A DNA stretch of 64,000 bases. Source: Falsiroseomonas sp. GTDB lineage: Bacteria; Pseudomonadota; Alphaproteobacteria; Acetobacterales; Acetobacteraceae. Position 1 is the first letter of the stretch, and every line of letters starts with the position of its first letter. The DNA is taken from NCBI RefSeq assembly GCF_030695085.1, contig NZ_JAUYTS010000084.1:1-64000 (forward strand), read 5' to 3'. Below, piece by piece: positions 23,554 through 33,536 of this stretch. The position numbers and the translations under genes were made by a program. The notes beneath the pieces were generated by a model. The model searched no databases. It saw only the letters and a list, made by a program, of their open reading frames with translations, and was not told the DNA's origin.

Positions 23554-26443
23554 GGGTCCGGCCACCTTCCGGGTCGATGAAGACGGGTGACACCACCTCC
23601 GCCTCCCCATCATGGCCGCGCACCGGATCGAAGACGCGGATGCGCGTGCCGATCCGCGCCTGGCCGCCGGACAGCAGGGCGAGGCCGATCTGCGCCTGCA
23701 GATGCGGCGACCAGCAGCTTGCGGTGACATGGCCAAGATCGTTCGCCGTGGTCGCCGCCGCGCCGGGGTCCAGCAGATGCGCGCCGGTCCGCAGCCCTTC
23801 CCCGCGCAGGCCCACCAGCGCCGGGCGCCGAGGATCGACCAGCGCCGGCCGCTGCGCCATGACGCGGCCGATGAAATCCTTGGTGGGGGACAGCATGCGC
23901 CCAAGGCCGAGATCGCCCGCCGTGGTCTGGCCGTTCATCTCACCGCCGCCGGCATGGCCCTTCTCGATCCGCAGCACGCCCAGCGCCTCCGTCCCATAGG
24001 GCACGGCGCCGGCCGTGAGCAGCCGGTCGGCCATCGCCGCCGCGTCATCCGGCGGCACGCCAATCTCGAAGGCCAGCTCGCCGGAAAAGGACAGGCGATA
24101 CAGCCGGCCGCGCAGCCCGCCAGCAAAGTTGGCCTCCGTGCAGGCCATGTGCGGCAAGGCGGCGTTGGAGACATCCGCCTCCGTGACCTGCGCCAGCACA
24201 TCCCGCGCCCGCGGCCCGGCCAGCGCGATCTGCGCCCAGGCGTCGGTGACGGACAGGATCGTCACATCCAGTTCCGGCCGCAGCACCTGATGCACATATT
24301 CCAGATGCTGCATCACCCGCGCCGCATTCGCCGTGGTGGTGGTGACGAAGAAGCGATGTTCCGAGATTCGCGCACAGGTGCCGTCATCGAGCACAAAGCC
24401 GTCCTCGCGCAGCATGATGCCGTAGCGGATGCGGCCGGGCTTCAGCGTCGCGATGGCGTTGGCATAGACGAAATCCAGCAGCGCCGCGGCGCCCGGCCCC
24501 ACCACCTCGATCTTGCCCAGCGTCGAGACATCGCAGAAGCCAACGGCCTTGCGGACCTGCAGCACTTCCCGGTCAACGCTGTCGCGCCAGCCGGCCTCGC
24601 CCGGGCGGGCATACCATTCGGGGCGCAGCCAGGCGCCGGTGGCGACGAAGCTGGCGCCGTGGCGGGCGGACCAGGCGTGCAGCGGGGTCAGGCGGGTCGG
24701 GCGGTAATCCGGGCCGGTCTGCGCGCCGGCCAGGGCGCCGATGGTCACCGGCGTATAGGGCGGGCGGAACATGGTGGTGCCGGTCTCGGCGATGCCGCGG
24801 CCGGTGGCTTCGGCCAGGATGGCGAGGCCCACGACATTCGCGGTGCGGCCCTGGTCGGTGGCCATGCCGAGGGTGGTGTAGCGTTTCGCGTGCTCGACGC
24901 TGCGAAACCCCTCCCGCGCCGCGAGGGCGATGTCGTCGGCGGTGACGTCGTGCTGGAAATCCACGAAGGCCTTGCGACCGGGCACATGATACAGCGCGCG
25001 CAGCCCGGCCGGTTCGTCATCGGCGCGCGGCAGGGCCAGGGGCTGGCCCTCATGCCCGGTATCGCGCGCCGCCTGAAGGCCGGCAGCGGCGCCATCGGCG
25101 AGGCAGGCGGCCAGGGTGAAGCGGCCCGCCGCGGCACCGGCCACCGCCATGCCGGGCGGCGGCGTGCCGGGCAGGAAGGCGGCCAGCGACTCATCCCAGC
25201 CTGGGCGGCCGCCCTGGTGGCTGGCCAGGTGCAGCGTCGGATTCCAGCCGCCCGCCACCGCCAGAACATCGGCCGCGATGCGTTCGCCAGTGTCCAGCCG
25301 CACGGAGGACAGGCCGAGCCGCCCCCCGGTGCCCACCACCCGGGCGCCCGCCACCACGCGCAGTCCCTTGTCGCCGCGGGCGGAATCGCGGGGGTCCACC
25401 ACCGTCACCTCCGCCCCCGCCTCGCGCAGATCGCGCGCGGTGCGCCAGCCATCATCGCCCGCCGTGAACACCACCGCGCGCTGTCCTGGCAGCACCGCGT
25501 AGCGGTTGAGGTAGCCGCGCGCGGCGGCGGCCGACATCACGCCCGGCCGGTCATTGCCCGGGAAGGCGATGGGCCGTTCCACCGCGCCAGCCGCCAGCAC
25601 CACGCGCTTCGCCACGATGGTCCAGCCCCTTTGGCGCGGCTGGCCCGGCGCGGGTTCGGCCAGGTGGTCCGCCACGCGCTGCACCGCGCCATAGGTGCCG
25701 TGGTCGAAGGCGCCGAAGATGGTGGTGCGCGGCAGCAGCATGACATCCGGCAGGCTGGCGAGTTCCGCCAGCACCAGCGCCGCCCATACCTCGCCCGGCG
25801 CGCCACCGATCTCCGGCGCATCCGCCAGCAGCCTGCCGCCAAGCCGGAAATCCTCATCCGCCAGCACCACCCGCGCGCCGCAGCGCGCGGCGGCCAGCGC
25901 GGCGGCGAGGCCCGTGGGGCCGCCGCCCACCACAAGCACGTCGCAATGCGCGTGCATGCGCTCATACGCATCCGGGTCCGGCGCGGTCGCGGCGCGGCCG
26001 AGGCCGGCGGCGCGGCGGATCAGCGGCTCATAGACCTTCTCCCAGAAGGACGCCGGCCACATGAAGGTCTTGTAGTAGAAGCCGGCGGAGAGCAGCGGGC
26101 CGAACAGCCCGTTCAACGCCATCACGTCGAAGCGCAGGCTGGGCCAGCGGTTCTGGCTGCGCGCCGCCAGCCCCTCGAATAATTCGGCGGTGGTGGCGCG
26201 GGTGTTGGGTTCCTGGCGGGCGCCGTCGCGCAGTTCGACCAGCGCGTTCGGCTCCTCGCTGCCCAGGCCCCAGATGCCGCGCGGCCGATGATATTTGAAG
26301 GACCGCCCGACCAGCTTCACGCCGTTGGCAAGCAGCGCGGAGGCCAGCGTGTCGCCGGCATGGCCCTGATAGCCGCGGCCATCAAAGCTGAAGCGCAGTG
26401 ATTGCGCGCGGTCGATCAATCCGCCGCTGGGCAGCCGCGTCAT
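23546..26443 (-). CDS. soxA: Sarcosine oxidase alpha subunit
   Basis: This 965-aa subunit belongs to the heterotetrameric enzyme that oxidises sarcosine to glycine, passing the methyl group to tetrahydrofolate. An N-terminal ferredoxin-like segment (LRFSFDGRGYQGHAGDTLAS) precedes the NAD-binding Rossmann region (DVLVVGGGPTGLAAALAAAR), a second dinucleotide fold near AVLPGQRAVVFTAGDDG, and a C-terminal GcvT-like folate domain starting around residue 590 (VGFCDVSTLGKIEVVGPGA, then ELAFEIGVPPDD). Length matches the family (about 960-1000). ATG 26443 overlaps the soxD stop. The function is central in glycine-betaine/creatine catabolism. Confidence 0.95.
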   Translation of the reverse strand: MTRLPSGGLIDRAQSLRFSFDGRGYQGHAGDTLASALLANGVKLVGRSFKYHRPRGIWGLGSEEPNALVELRDGARQEPNTRATTAELFEGLAARSQNRWPSLRFDVMALNGLFGPLLSAGFYYKTFMWPASFWEKVYEPLIRRAAGLGRAATAPDPDAYERMHAHCDVLVVGGGPTGLAAALAAARCGARVVLADEDFRLGGRLLADAPEIGGAPGEVWAALVLAELASLPDVMLLPRTTIFGAFDHGTYGAVQRVADHLAEPAPGQPRQRGWTIVAKRVVLAAGAVERPIAFPGNDRPGVMSAAAARGYLNRYAVLPGQRAVVFTAGDDGWRTARDLREAGAEVTVVDPRDSARGDKGLRVVAGARVVGTGGRLGLSSVRLDTGERIAADVLAVAGGWNPTLHLASHQGGRPGWDESLAAFLPGTPPPGMAVAGAAAGRFTLAACLADGAAAGLQAARDTGHEGQPLALPRADDEPAGLRALYHVPGRKAFVDFQHDVTADDIALAAREGFRSVEHAKRYTTLGMATDQGRTANVVGLAILAEATGRGIAETGTTMFRPPYTPVTIGALAGAQTGPDYRPTRLTPLHAWSARHGASFVATGAWLRPEWYARPGEAGWRDSVDREVLQVRKAVGFCDVSTLGKIEVVGPGAAALLDFVYANAIATLKPGRIRYGIMLREDGFVLDDGTCARISEHRFFVTTTTANAARVMQHLEYVHQVLRPELDVTILSVTDAWAQIALAGPRARDVLAQVTEADVSNAALPHMACTEANFAGGLRGRLYRLSFSGELAFEIGVPPDDAAAMADRLLTAGAVPYGTEALGVLRIEKGHAGGGEMNGQTTAGDLGLGRMLSPTKDFIGRVMAQRPALVDPRRPALVGLRGEGLRTGAHLLDPGAAATTANDLGHVTASCWSPHLQAQIGLALLSGGQARIGTRIRVFDPVRGHDGEAEVVSPVFIDPEGGRTRG

Positions 26444-26691
26444 GGCCGGCACGCCTCGGCGCTGGCAACCGCATGGGTGCGGGTATCGCGCATCACGCGC
26501 AGCCATTGCCGGCAGCCATGGATGTGCTGCCACAGTTCCGCATGCATCCCGGCGGGGTTTTCGCGGAGGTGCAGGTATTCGTGCCACGCCTCCGTCGGCG
26601 CATCGGCCGCAGGGCGGGGCGGCGGGGCGCTGCCGATTGTCGAAAATTCGGCGGCGTCGCGTTCGCCGCATAGGGGGCAGGGGATTCGCAT
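26440..26691 (-). CDS. soxD: Sarcosine oxidase delta subunit
   Basis: This small 83-aa subunit begins MRIPCPLCGERDAAEFSTIG, the CPxCG zinc-binding start of SoxD. It continues with WHEYLHLRENPAGMHAELWQ and HIHGCRQWLRVMRDT, providing the second Cys/His cluster. It coordinates zinc in the heterotetramer and contacts the alpha subunit. It sits between soxB and soxA with 4-base ATGA overlaps on both sides, as in other sox operons. Confidence 0.95.
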   Translation of the reverse strand: MRIPCPLCGERDAAEFSTIGSAPPPRPAADAPTEAWHEYLHLRENPAGMHAELWQHIHGCRQWLRVMRDTRTHAVASAEACRP

Positions 26692-27941
26692 CAGTGCAGG
26701 TTCGCCTGGGCGCCGGCGCCCTTCTCATCGATCACCGCGCCCGTCGCGAAGCGATCCAGCCGGAACGCCGCATTCAGCGCATGTGGCTGCCCGGTGGCGA
26801 TGGTATGCGCGAAGCACCAGCCGGAAGCCGGCGTCGCCTTGAAGCCGCCATAGCACCAGCCGCAGTTGAGAAAGAGGCCCTCGATCGGGGTGCGGTCGAT
26901 GATCGGTGATCCATCCATCGACATGTCCATGATGCCGCCCCACTGCCGCAGATAGCGCAGCCGCGACATCGCCGGGAAAAGCTGCACCGCGCATTCCATC
27001 ACGTCATGCACCACCGGCAGGTTGCCGCGCTGGGCGTAGGAGTTGTAGCCGTCGATATCGCCGCCGAAGACCAGCCCGCCCTTGTCGGACTGGCTGACAT
27101 AAAGGTGGCCCGCGCCATAGGTCACCACCGTGTCGATCATCGGCTTCACCGCCTCCGACACGAAGGCCTGCAGCACATGGCTTTCGATCGGCAGCCGCAG
27201 CCCCGCCATCGCCGCGACGCGTGAGGTGTTGCCCGCCACCGCCAGCCCCACCCGCTTCGCGCCGATGAAGCCGCGCGTCGTCTCCACCCCCACCACGCGG
27301 CCCGATTGCACGCGGATTCCGGTGACCTCCGTGTTCTGCAGCAGGTCAACGCCGCGGGAATCCGCCGCGCGCGCGTAGCCCCAGGCAACCGCATCATGCC
27401 GCACCGTGCCGCCGCGGCGTTGCAGCAGCCCGCCCTTCACCGGAAAGCGGACGCTGTCCATGTTCAGCCCCGGCACCATGGCGCGCACCTGCGCCGCATC
27501 CAGCAGTTCCGCATCCACCCCGGCCAGGCGCATCGCATTGCCGCGCCGTGCATAGGCATCCCGCTGGCTGTCCGAATGGCACAGGTTCAGCACGCCGCGC
27601 TGGCTGACCATGGCGTTGTAGTTGATGTCCTGCTCCAGCCCTTCCCACAGCTTCATGGAATGCTCGTAGAAGGGCGTATTGCCGGGCAGCAGGTAGTTCG
27701 ACCGGATGATGGTGGTGTTCCGCCCGACATTGCCGGAGCCGAGATAGCCCTTCTCCAGCACCGCCACATCCGTGATGCCGTGCAGCTTCGCCAGGTAATG
27801 CGCCGTGGCCAGCCCATGCCCGCCGCCGCCGACGATGATCGTGTCATAGGCCGGCTTCGGCGCCGGGTCGCGCCAGGCGGGGGTCCAGGACCGGTTGCCG
27901 GTCAGGGCATGGCGCAGCAGGGCAAGGGCGGAATAGCGCAT
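26691..27941 (-). CDS. soxB: Sarcosine oxidase beta subunit
   Basis: This 416-aa flavoprotein begins MRYSALALLRHALTGNRSW. The dinucleotide-binding motif is DTIIVGGGGHGLATAHYLA, and VLEKGYLGSGNVGRNTTIIR is the diagnostic SoxB stretch. A His near the GRNTT motif and the covalent-FMN site lie in the conserved N-terminal half, and the C-terminus contains IDRTPIEGLFLNCGWCYGGF. It carries the sarcosine-oxidising FAD and the FMN that transfers electrons to oxygen. It is the first gene of soxB-D-A-G, and ATG 27941 matches the usual family start. Confidence 0.95.
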   Translation of the reverse strand: MRYSALALLRHALTGNRSWTPAWRDPAPKPAYDTIIVGGGGHGLATAHYLAKLHGITDVAVLEKGYLGSGNVGRNTTIIRSNYLLPGNTPFYEHSMKLWEGLEQDINYNAMVSQRGVLNLCHSDSQRDAYARRGNAMRLAGVDAELLDAAQVRAMVPGLNMDSVRFPVKGGLLQRRGGTVRHDAVAWGYARAADSRGVDLLQNTEVTGIRVQSGRVVGVETTRGFIGAKRVGLAVAGNTSRVAAMAGLRLPIESHVLQAFVSEAVKPMIDTVVTYGAGHLYVSQSDKGGLVFGGDIDGYNSYAQRGNLPVVHDVMECAVQLFPAMSRLRYLRQWGGIMDMSMDGSPIIDRTPIEGLFLNCGWCYGGFKATPASGWCFAHTIATGQPHALNAAFRLDRFATGAVIDEKGAGAQANLH

Positions 27942-28008
27942 GCCGGCAGCATGGCAGGCGGCGGCCGCCTGACTTGCCTCAGAACGACATGGATCGGTCG
28001 TTCCGCGC

Positions 28009-30954
28009 CTATTCCCCCTCCGCCAGCAGCGCCGCATCGCCGCCGGCGGCGGCGGTGTTCACCGTCACCACCCGTTCGACCATGAAGCGCGGCAGGTAAT
28101 GCGGCCCGCCCGCCTTCGGCCCGGTGCCGGATAGCCCCTGCCCGCCGAAGGGCTGGCTGCCGACCACGGCGCCGACCATGTTGCGGTTCACATAGACATT
28201 CCCGGCCGGCACCGCCTGCGCCACCCGCACGGCAAAACCCGCGCGCCGGCTCTGCACGCCCAGCGTCAGCCCGTATCCGGTGCCGCCGAGCGCACGCAGC
28301 AGCGCCGCCTCCGTCGCCCCGCGCCAGCGCACCACATGCAGCACGGGGCCGAAGACCTCCTGCGTCAGATCCTCCACCCGCCGCAATTCGACGATGCGCG
28401 GTGCGAGGAAATTGCCGGTTTCCGTGGCGGGATGGCGAAACACCTCCCGCGCCCCTTCCGGCAGTTTCGCCAGCCAGGCCTCGATGCGCGCCTTGGCCTC
28501 GGCATCGATCAGCGGCCCGACATGCGTGGCGGGGTCGCGCGGATCGCCCCGTTTCAGCTCGCGCGCCGCCCCGGCGATCATCGCCAGCATCCGGTCCGCC
28601 GCTTCCTCCTGCACACAGAGCAGCCGCAGCGCCGAACAACGCTGGCCGGCGGAGCGGAAGGCGCTGTTCAGCACGTCATCCGTCACCTGTTCCGGCAGCG
28701 CGGTCGCATCCACCACCATGGCGTTCAACCCGCCCGTCTCCGCGATCAGCGGGATGATCGGCCCGTCCTTCGCCGCGATGGCGCGGTTGATGCTGCGCGC
28801 GGCCGCGGTGCTGCCGGTGAAGGCGATGCCCGCGGTGGCCGGATGCGCCACCAGCGCCGCGCCCACCTCCACCCCGCCCGGCACAACCACCAGCGCATCC
28901 GCCGGCAGCCCCGCCAGGCGGAGCGCCTGCGCCGCGAGCCCCGCGATGCGCGGCGTCTGCGGCGCCGGCTTCGCCACCACGGCATTGCCCGCGACAAGCG
29001 CCGCCGCCACCTGGCCAAGGAAGATCGCCAGCGGGAAATTCCAGGGCGAGATGGCGAGGAAGACGCCGCGCCCGGACAGGCTCAGCACGTTGCTTTCGCC
29101 GACCGGGCTGGGCAGCGCGGCGGGTGTGGCGATGCGTTCCGCCTCATCGGCGTAGTAGCGGCAGAAATCGACGGCCTCCCGCAATTCGGAAAGCGCGTCA
29201 TCCAGCGTGCGGAACCCTTCCTCCTGGATCGCCGCGATGAATTTGCCCGAATCCGATTCCAGCGCATCTGCCGTGCGGCGCAGCACCGTGGCGCGCTGCG
29301 CCACGGGGGTCGCGTTCCAGGCCGGGAAGGCGGCCTGCGCGCGCGCCATGGCCGCGGCGGGATCGACCTCCGGCACCTTGGGCAAGGGCGGCGCCGCATC
29401 ACGCGCGGCGACCAGCGTGGCGAGGGCACGCCTGTCGCCGAATTCCACGCCGCGGCTGTTCGGACGATCGCCGAACAGCGCGGCCGGGCGCTTCACCCGC
29501 GGATGCCGCGGCGGGCCTTCGGCCAGGGCCACGGAGGGATGCCGCAGCAGTCGCTCCAGCGGCACCGCGTCATCCGCCACCGCCGCGACGAAGCCGCCAT
29601 TCGCGCCATTCTCCAGCAGGCGGCGCACCAGATAGGCCAGCAGATCCTCATGCACGCCAACCGGCGCGTAGATGCGCAGCGCCGCATCCGGGCGCTTCTC
29701 CGCCAGCTTGGCGTAGAGCGCGCTGCCCATGCCGTGCAACCGCTGGAATTCGAACTTTTCCGGGTTCACGCCCTTGGCCTCAGCCAGCGCCAGCGCCTGC
29801 GCGATGCTTGCCGCATTATGGGTGGCAAATTGAGGAAAGATGCGGCCCTGCCTGGCCACATCCAGCAGCACGGCCGCCTGGGTCAGCCAGGCGAGGTCGG
29901 TCGCCGCCTTGCGGGTCCAGACCGGAAAATCATCGAGTCCGCGTTCCTGCGCGCGCTTGATCTCGGCATCCCAATAGGCGCCCTTCACCAGCCGCACCAT
30001 CAGCCGCCGCCCGGTCGCCGCGGAGCGATCCGCCAGCCAGCCCACCACCGCGCCGGCGCGTTTTTGGTAGGCCTGCACGGCGAGGCCCAGCCCTTCCCAC
30101 CCCGCCAGGCTGGGTTCGGTCAGTAGCCGGTCGAAAACCTCCAGCGACAGCTCCAGCCGGTCGGCTTCCTCCGCATCCAGTGTCAGGTTCAGATCATGCG
30201 CCCGCGCCACCTGCGCCAGCTCGATCAGATCCGGCACCAGCTCCGCCATCACCCGGTCCCGCGACACCGCCTCATAGCGCGGATGGATCGCCGACAGTTT
30301 GACGGACAGGCCCGGCCGCGCCGGCAGGCTGCCCTGCGCCGCGCGCCCGATCGCGGCGCAGGCCGCGTGATAGGCGCCCAGATATTTGCGCGCATCCGCC
30401 GCGCTGCGGGCGCCCTCCCCCAGCATGTCGTAGGAATACCGCATGCCCTTGGCCGACCGGCCGAGCGCATCGCCGATGCTCTCGCCCAGCACGAATTGCC
30501 CGCCCATCAGCCGCACCGCCTGCCGCGCCGCCTGGCGCACCGCCGGCACGCCGAGCCGCCTGGCCATCGGCGCCAGCACGCCACCCGGCGTTTCCCCACG
30601 CCCGACCAGCCTTGCCCCCATGGCAAGTGCCCAGCCGGAGGCGGCGGAGGCAAAACCCTCCGCATGGTGGCGCCAATCGCCCTCCGCCAGCTTCTCCGCG
30701 ATCAGCGCATCGGCCGTCGCGTCATCCGGCACGCGCAGCAGCGCCTCCGCCAGCGCCATCAGCGCCAGGCCTTCGCGGGTGGAAAGCGGCCAGCCGCGCA
30801 GGATCTCCTCCACCGCCAGCGGCCCGCCGCCATCCCGGGCGGCCTGCGCCAGGGCCAGCGCCAGGGGCGCGGCCTCCGGCCTTGGGGTGGGGGCGGAGGC
30901 GAGCAGCGCGGCGCGCGCGGCTTCCTCGGAGGGGGCATAGGGGGCTTCGAACAT
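28009..30954 (-). CDS. putA: Bifunctional proline dehydrogenase / P5C dehydrogenase
   Basis: This 981-aa enzyme converts proline to glutamate. The first half is the FAD proline dehydrogenase barrel (LSVKLSAIHPRYE, LMVRLVKGAYWDAEIKRAQE, FATHNAASIAQA, FEFQRLHGMG). The second half is the NAD-dependent aldehyde dehydrogenase domain, with ISPWNFPLAIFLGQ, IAFTGSTAAAR, catalytic Glu in AETGGLNAMVVD, catalytic Cys in SAGQRCSALRLL, and the tail QPFGGQGLSGTGPKAGGPHY. The N-terminus has no ribbon-helix-helix, so unlike Escherichia coli PutA it should not repress its own gene. The divergent Lrp-type regulator probably does this. ATG 30954 leaves an 82-bp divergent promoter region. Confidence 0.95.
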   Translation of the reverse strand: MFEAPYAPSEEAARAALLASAPTPRPEAAPLALALAQAARDGGGPLAVEEILRGWPLSTREGLALMALAEALLRVPDDATADALIAEKLAEGDWRHHAEGFASAASGWALAMGARLVGRGETPGGVLAPMARRLGVPAVRQAARQAVRLMGGQFVLGESIGDALGRSAKGMRYSYDMLGEGARSAADARKYLGAYHAACAAIGRAAQGSLPARPGLSVKLSAIHPRYEAVSRDRVMAELVPDLIELAQVARAHDLNLTLDAEEADRLELSLEVFDRLLTEPSLAGWEGLGLAVQAYQKRAGAVVGWLADRSAATGRRLMVRLVKGAYWDAEIKRAQERGLDDFPVWTRKAATDLAWLTQAAVLLDVARQGRIFPQFATHNAASIAQALALAEAKGVNPEKFEFQRLHGMGSALYAKLAEKRPDAALRIYAPVGVHEDLLAYLVRRLLENGANGGFVAAVADDAVPLERLLRHPSVALAEGPPRHPRVKRPAALFGDRPNSRGVEFGDRRALATLVAARDAAPPLPKVPEVDPAAAMARAQAAFPAWNATPVAQRATVLRRTADALESDSGKFIAAIQEEGFRTLDDALSELREAVDFCRYYADEAERIATPAALPSPVGESNVLSLSGRGVFLAISPWNFPLAIFLGQVAAALVAGNAVVAKPAPQTPRIAGLAAQALRLAGLPADALVVVPGGVEVGAALVAHPATAGIAFTGSTAAARSINRAIAAKDGPIIPLIAETGGLNAMVVDATALPEQVTDDVLNSAFRSAGQRCSALRLLCVQEEAADRMLAMIAGAARELKRGDPRDPATHVGPLIDAEAKARIEAWLAKLPEGAREVFRHPATETGNFLAPRIVELRRVEDLTQEVFGPVLHVVRWRGATEAALLRALGGTGYGLTLGVQSRRAGFAVRVAQAVPAGNVYVNRNMVGAVVGSQPFGGQGLSGTGPKAGGPHYLPRFMVERVVTVNTAAAGGDAALLAEGE

Positions 30955-31036
30955 GGGTTCAGCATGCCGCGCCGCCGGCCGTGGATGCAGCGGGATTTTC
31001 CGCGGTATAACCGGCGGATCAACGGCGGAACGCCCC

Positions 31037-31501
31037 ATGGACCACGAGATCGACCGCATCGACCGCCGCATGCTGGCGCTGCTGCAACGCGATGGACGGG
31101 CCACGGTGGCGGAGCTCGCGACCCGCATCGGCCTGTCGCCCTCCGCCGCCTCCGAACGCCTGCGGCGGCTGCAGGCGCAGGGGTTCATCACCGGCTGGGG
31201 CGCGCGGCTGGATGCGGCGCGGATCGGCCTCGGCCTGCTGGTCTTCGTCGAGATCAGCCTGGACCACACCACGCCGGACGCCTTCGACCGCTTCGCCGTC
31301 GCGGTGAAACGGGTGCCGGAGGTGCTGGAATGCCACATGGTGGCCGGCGGCTTCGACTATCTGGTGAAGGCGCGGGTGCGCGACATGGCGGCCTATCGCC
31401 GCTTCCTCGGCGATGTGCTGCTCAGTCTGCCCGGCGTGAAGGCCAGCCACACCTATGCGGTGATCGAGGAGGTGATTGCGGAGGCGCCGCTGCCGGTCTG
31501 A
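31037..31501 (+). CDS. Lrp/AsnC-family regulator, probable PutR
   Basis: This 154-aa regulator begins with MDHEIDRIDRRMLALLQRDG and the N-terminal helix-turn-helix VAELATRIGLSPSAASERLR. The RAM ligand-binding domain follows (GLLVFVEISLDHTTPDAFDR, VLECHMVAGGFDYLVKARV, LPGVKASHTYAVIEEV). In alphaproteobacteria the Lrp-type gene divergent from putA (PutR) activates putA in response to proline. The 82-bp spacing and orientation here fit that role, but the effector is inferred. It is followed after two bases by the convergent transporter genes. Confidence 0.9.
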   Translation: MDHEIDRIDRRMLALLQRDGRATVAELATRIGLSPSAASERLRRLQAQGFITGWGARLDAARIGLGLLVFVEISLDHTTPDAFDRFAVAVKRVPEVLECHMVAGGFDYLVKARVRDMAAYRRFLGDVLLSLPGVKASHTYAVIEEVIAEAPLPV

Positions 31502-31503
31502 GG

Positions 31504-33009
31504 TTAGCTCCGCAGCCTGCGCCCCAGCGCACGCCACTTCACCTGGCTCAACAGCAGGAAGGCCATGAAGGCCATCAGCACCATGGTCAGCGGGCTGGCC
31601 ACCGCCTCCTCCACCAGGAAGCCGAGGTCATCGCCCACCGAGATCACCGCGCGGCGCCAGGACACGTCGATCATCGGCCCGAGAATCATGCCGAGGATCA
31701 CCGGCCCCACCTGGAAGCCGTACATTTTCAGCAGATAGCCGAAGATGCCGAAGCCCAGCATGAAATACACATCCACCACGCTGTTCTGGATGGAATAGGT
31801 GCCGACCACGGACAGCACCAGGATCAGCGGAATCAGCACCGAGGGCGGGCATTCCACCAGCTTGGCAAAGGCGCGGATGCCGGTGAGGCCAAAGACCAGC
31901 AGGAAGATATTGGCCAGCGCCAGATTGCCGACGGTGAACCAGAACAGATGCGGCGTCTCGATCATCAGCATCGGGCCGGGCTTCAGCCCATGGATGAACA
32001 GCGCGCCGAGGATCACCGCCGTCACCGCATCGCCCGGGATGCCCAGCGTCAGCATCGGCACATAGGCGCCGCCGACCGCGGCATTGTTCGCCGATTCCGG
32101 CGCGATCAGCCCCTCATAGGCACCCTCGCCGAATGGGCGCGACGGGTTCTTCACCGTGCGCTTCGCCTGATCATAGGCCATCAGCGCCGCGATATCCCCG
32201 CCAGTGCCCGGCAGCGCGCCGATCACCACGCCGATGAGGGAACTCCGCAGCGACAGTGGCAGGTATTTCCGGATCAGCCGCCAGGGCGGAATGATGCGCG
32301 ACACATCCTGCTTCACCGGTTTGACGCGCAGATTGTGCAACTGCACCAGCGCCTCCGACACGCCGAAGAAGCCGATCATGGCGGCGACATAGGGGATGCC
32401 GGCCATCAGCTGCACCGTGCCGAGGGTGAAGCGCCCCTCCGCCGTCATCGGGTCCAGCCCCACCATGCCGAGCGCGATGCCGAGCGCCCCGGCGAACAGC
32501 CCCTTGGCGAGCGATTCACCGGACAGCGTTCCCACCAGCAGCAGCCCCATCACCGCCAGCAGCAGGTAATCCCGTGGCGCGAACAGCAGCGCGAATTCGG
32601 AAATCACCGGCGCTGCCACCGCCAGCGCGATCACGCCGATGAAGCCGCCGAGCACCGACATCACGGTGGACAGCCCGATCGCCACGCCGGCCTCTCCGCG
32701 CCGCGCCAGCGGATAGCCATCGAGTGCGGAGGCGATGGCCGCGGGCGCGCCCGGGATATTCAGCAGGATGGCGGAGCGTGATCCGCCATAGACGCCACCG
32801 GTGAAGACGCCCGCGATCAGCGCCAGCGCCGCATTCACCTCCCAGGCAAAGGTGAAGGAGATCAGGATCGACGCCGCCATGGTGACGGACAAGCCGGGGA
32901 TGGCGCCGATATAGATGCCCGCCAGCGTGCCCGCCGCCGTCAGCATCAGCAGGGACGGATCCAGCCAGGACAGCAGGAAGAAGCCCATCTGCTCCGTCAC
33001 AGCAGCCAC
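31504..33009 (-). CDS. tctA: Tripartite tricarboxylate transporter large permease
   Basis: This 501-aa polytopic membrane protein has about 12 hydrophobic segments. Diagnostic motifs are AAGTLAGIYIGAIPGLSVTM near the N-terminus, YGGSRSAILLNIPGAPAAIA with LDGYPLARRGEAGVAIG, and the repeat VIGALPGTGGDIAALMAYDQ with FGEGAYEGLIAPESANNAAV. These are the two inverted-repeat signature loops of TctA. With TctB and the periplasmic TctC upstream, it forms a secondary TTT carrier for an organic acid. GTG 33009 follows closely on tctB; ATG 32988 is an alternative start. Confidence 0.95.
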   Translation of the reverse strand: MAAVTEQMGFFLLSWLDPSLLMLTAAGTLAGIYIGAIPGLSVTMAASILISFTFAWEVNAALALIAGVFTGGVYGGSRSAILLNIPGAPAAIASALDGYPLARRGEAGVAIGLSTVMSVLGGFIGVIALAVAAPVISEFALLFAPRDYLLLAVMGLLLVGTLSGESLAKGLFAGALGIALGMVGLDPMTAEGRFTLGTVQLMAGIPYVAAMIGFFGVSEALVQLHNLRVKPVKQDVSRIIPPWRLIRKYLPLSLRSSLIGVVIGALPGTGGDIAALMAYDQAKRTVKNPSRPFGEGAYEGLIAPESANNAAVGGAYVPMLTLGIPGDAVTAVILGALFIHGLKPGPMLMIETPHLFWFTVGNLALANIFLLVFGLTGIRAFAKLVECPPSVLIPLILVLSVVGTYSIQNSVVDVYFMLGFGIFGYLLKMYGFQVGPVILGMILGPMIDVSWRRAVISVGDDLGFLVEEAVASPLTMVLMAFMAFLLLSQVKWRALGRRLRS

Positions 33010-33515
33010 CCCGGAGGCAGGATGCTTCGCAGCATCCAGCCCTGCGGCAGCACCACGGTGAAGACCATGCGGAACACCACATGCACCGCGACCACGGAAA
33101 CCAGCGCCAGCAGCAGCGCGAAGCCCAAGCCGCGCAGCGGAGAAGCGGGGCCGCCGCGCCGCAGATACAGGATCAGCGCAGACAGGAAGGCGAATGTCGC
33201 GATGTGGAAGCCGATCGGCTCCAGCAGCGCCATGTAGATGGCGATCATCAGCACGGACAGCGCGATGTCGCGCGGCGCGATCCGCGTGGCGAAGCCCGCC
33301 TCGGTCGGCACCAGGGTCCGGGTCCGCAGGATGATGACGAGCGCCGAAATCGCCATGACCACGCCGGCCGCCAGCGGCGTGATGCCCGGCGCGCTCACTT
33401 CCTCGAAGCCCCGCAGGCGGTGGCCCTCCGCCATCACGGCCAGGCTCATCAGCAACAGCACGAAGCCGAACAGGGTCTCGCCCGGCTCCCGCCGCCGGCG
33501 CTGGTCATGCATCAA
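32997..33515 (-). CDS. tctB: Tripartite tricarboxylate transporter small permease
   Basis: This 172-aa integral membrane protein has four hydrophobic segments: LFGFVLLLMSLAVMAEG, ITPLAAGVVMAISALVIIL, ALSVLMIAIYMALLEPIGFH and GFALLLALVSVVAVHVVFRM. It matches the poorly conserved small TctB subunit in length and topology. Its stop overlaps the start of tctA, and it is preceded by a strong hairpin that separates it from tctC. Confidence 0.9.
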   Translation of the reverse strand: MMHDQRRRREPGETLFGFVLLLMSLAVMAEGHRLRGFEEVSAPGITPLAAGVVMAISALVIILRTRTLVPTEAGFATRIAPRDIALSVLMIAIYMALLEPIGFHIATFAFLSALILYLRRGGPASPLRGLGFALLLALVSVVAVHVVFRMVFTVVLPQGWMLRSILPPGWLL

Positions 33516-33536
33516 ACAGATCCTTGGAGGCGGGTA

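Noticed and set aside
23612-26182. 856-codon open frame antisense to soxA
   Set aside because: Shadow of soxA, whose motifs and operon overlaps are unambiguous.
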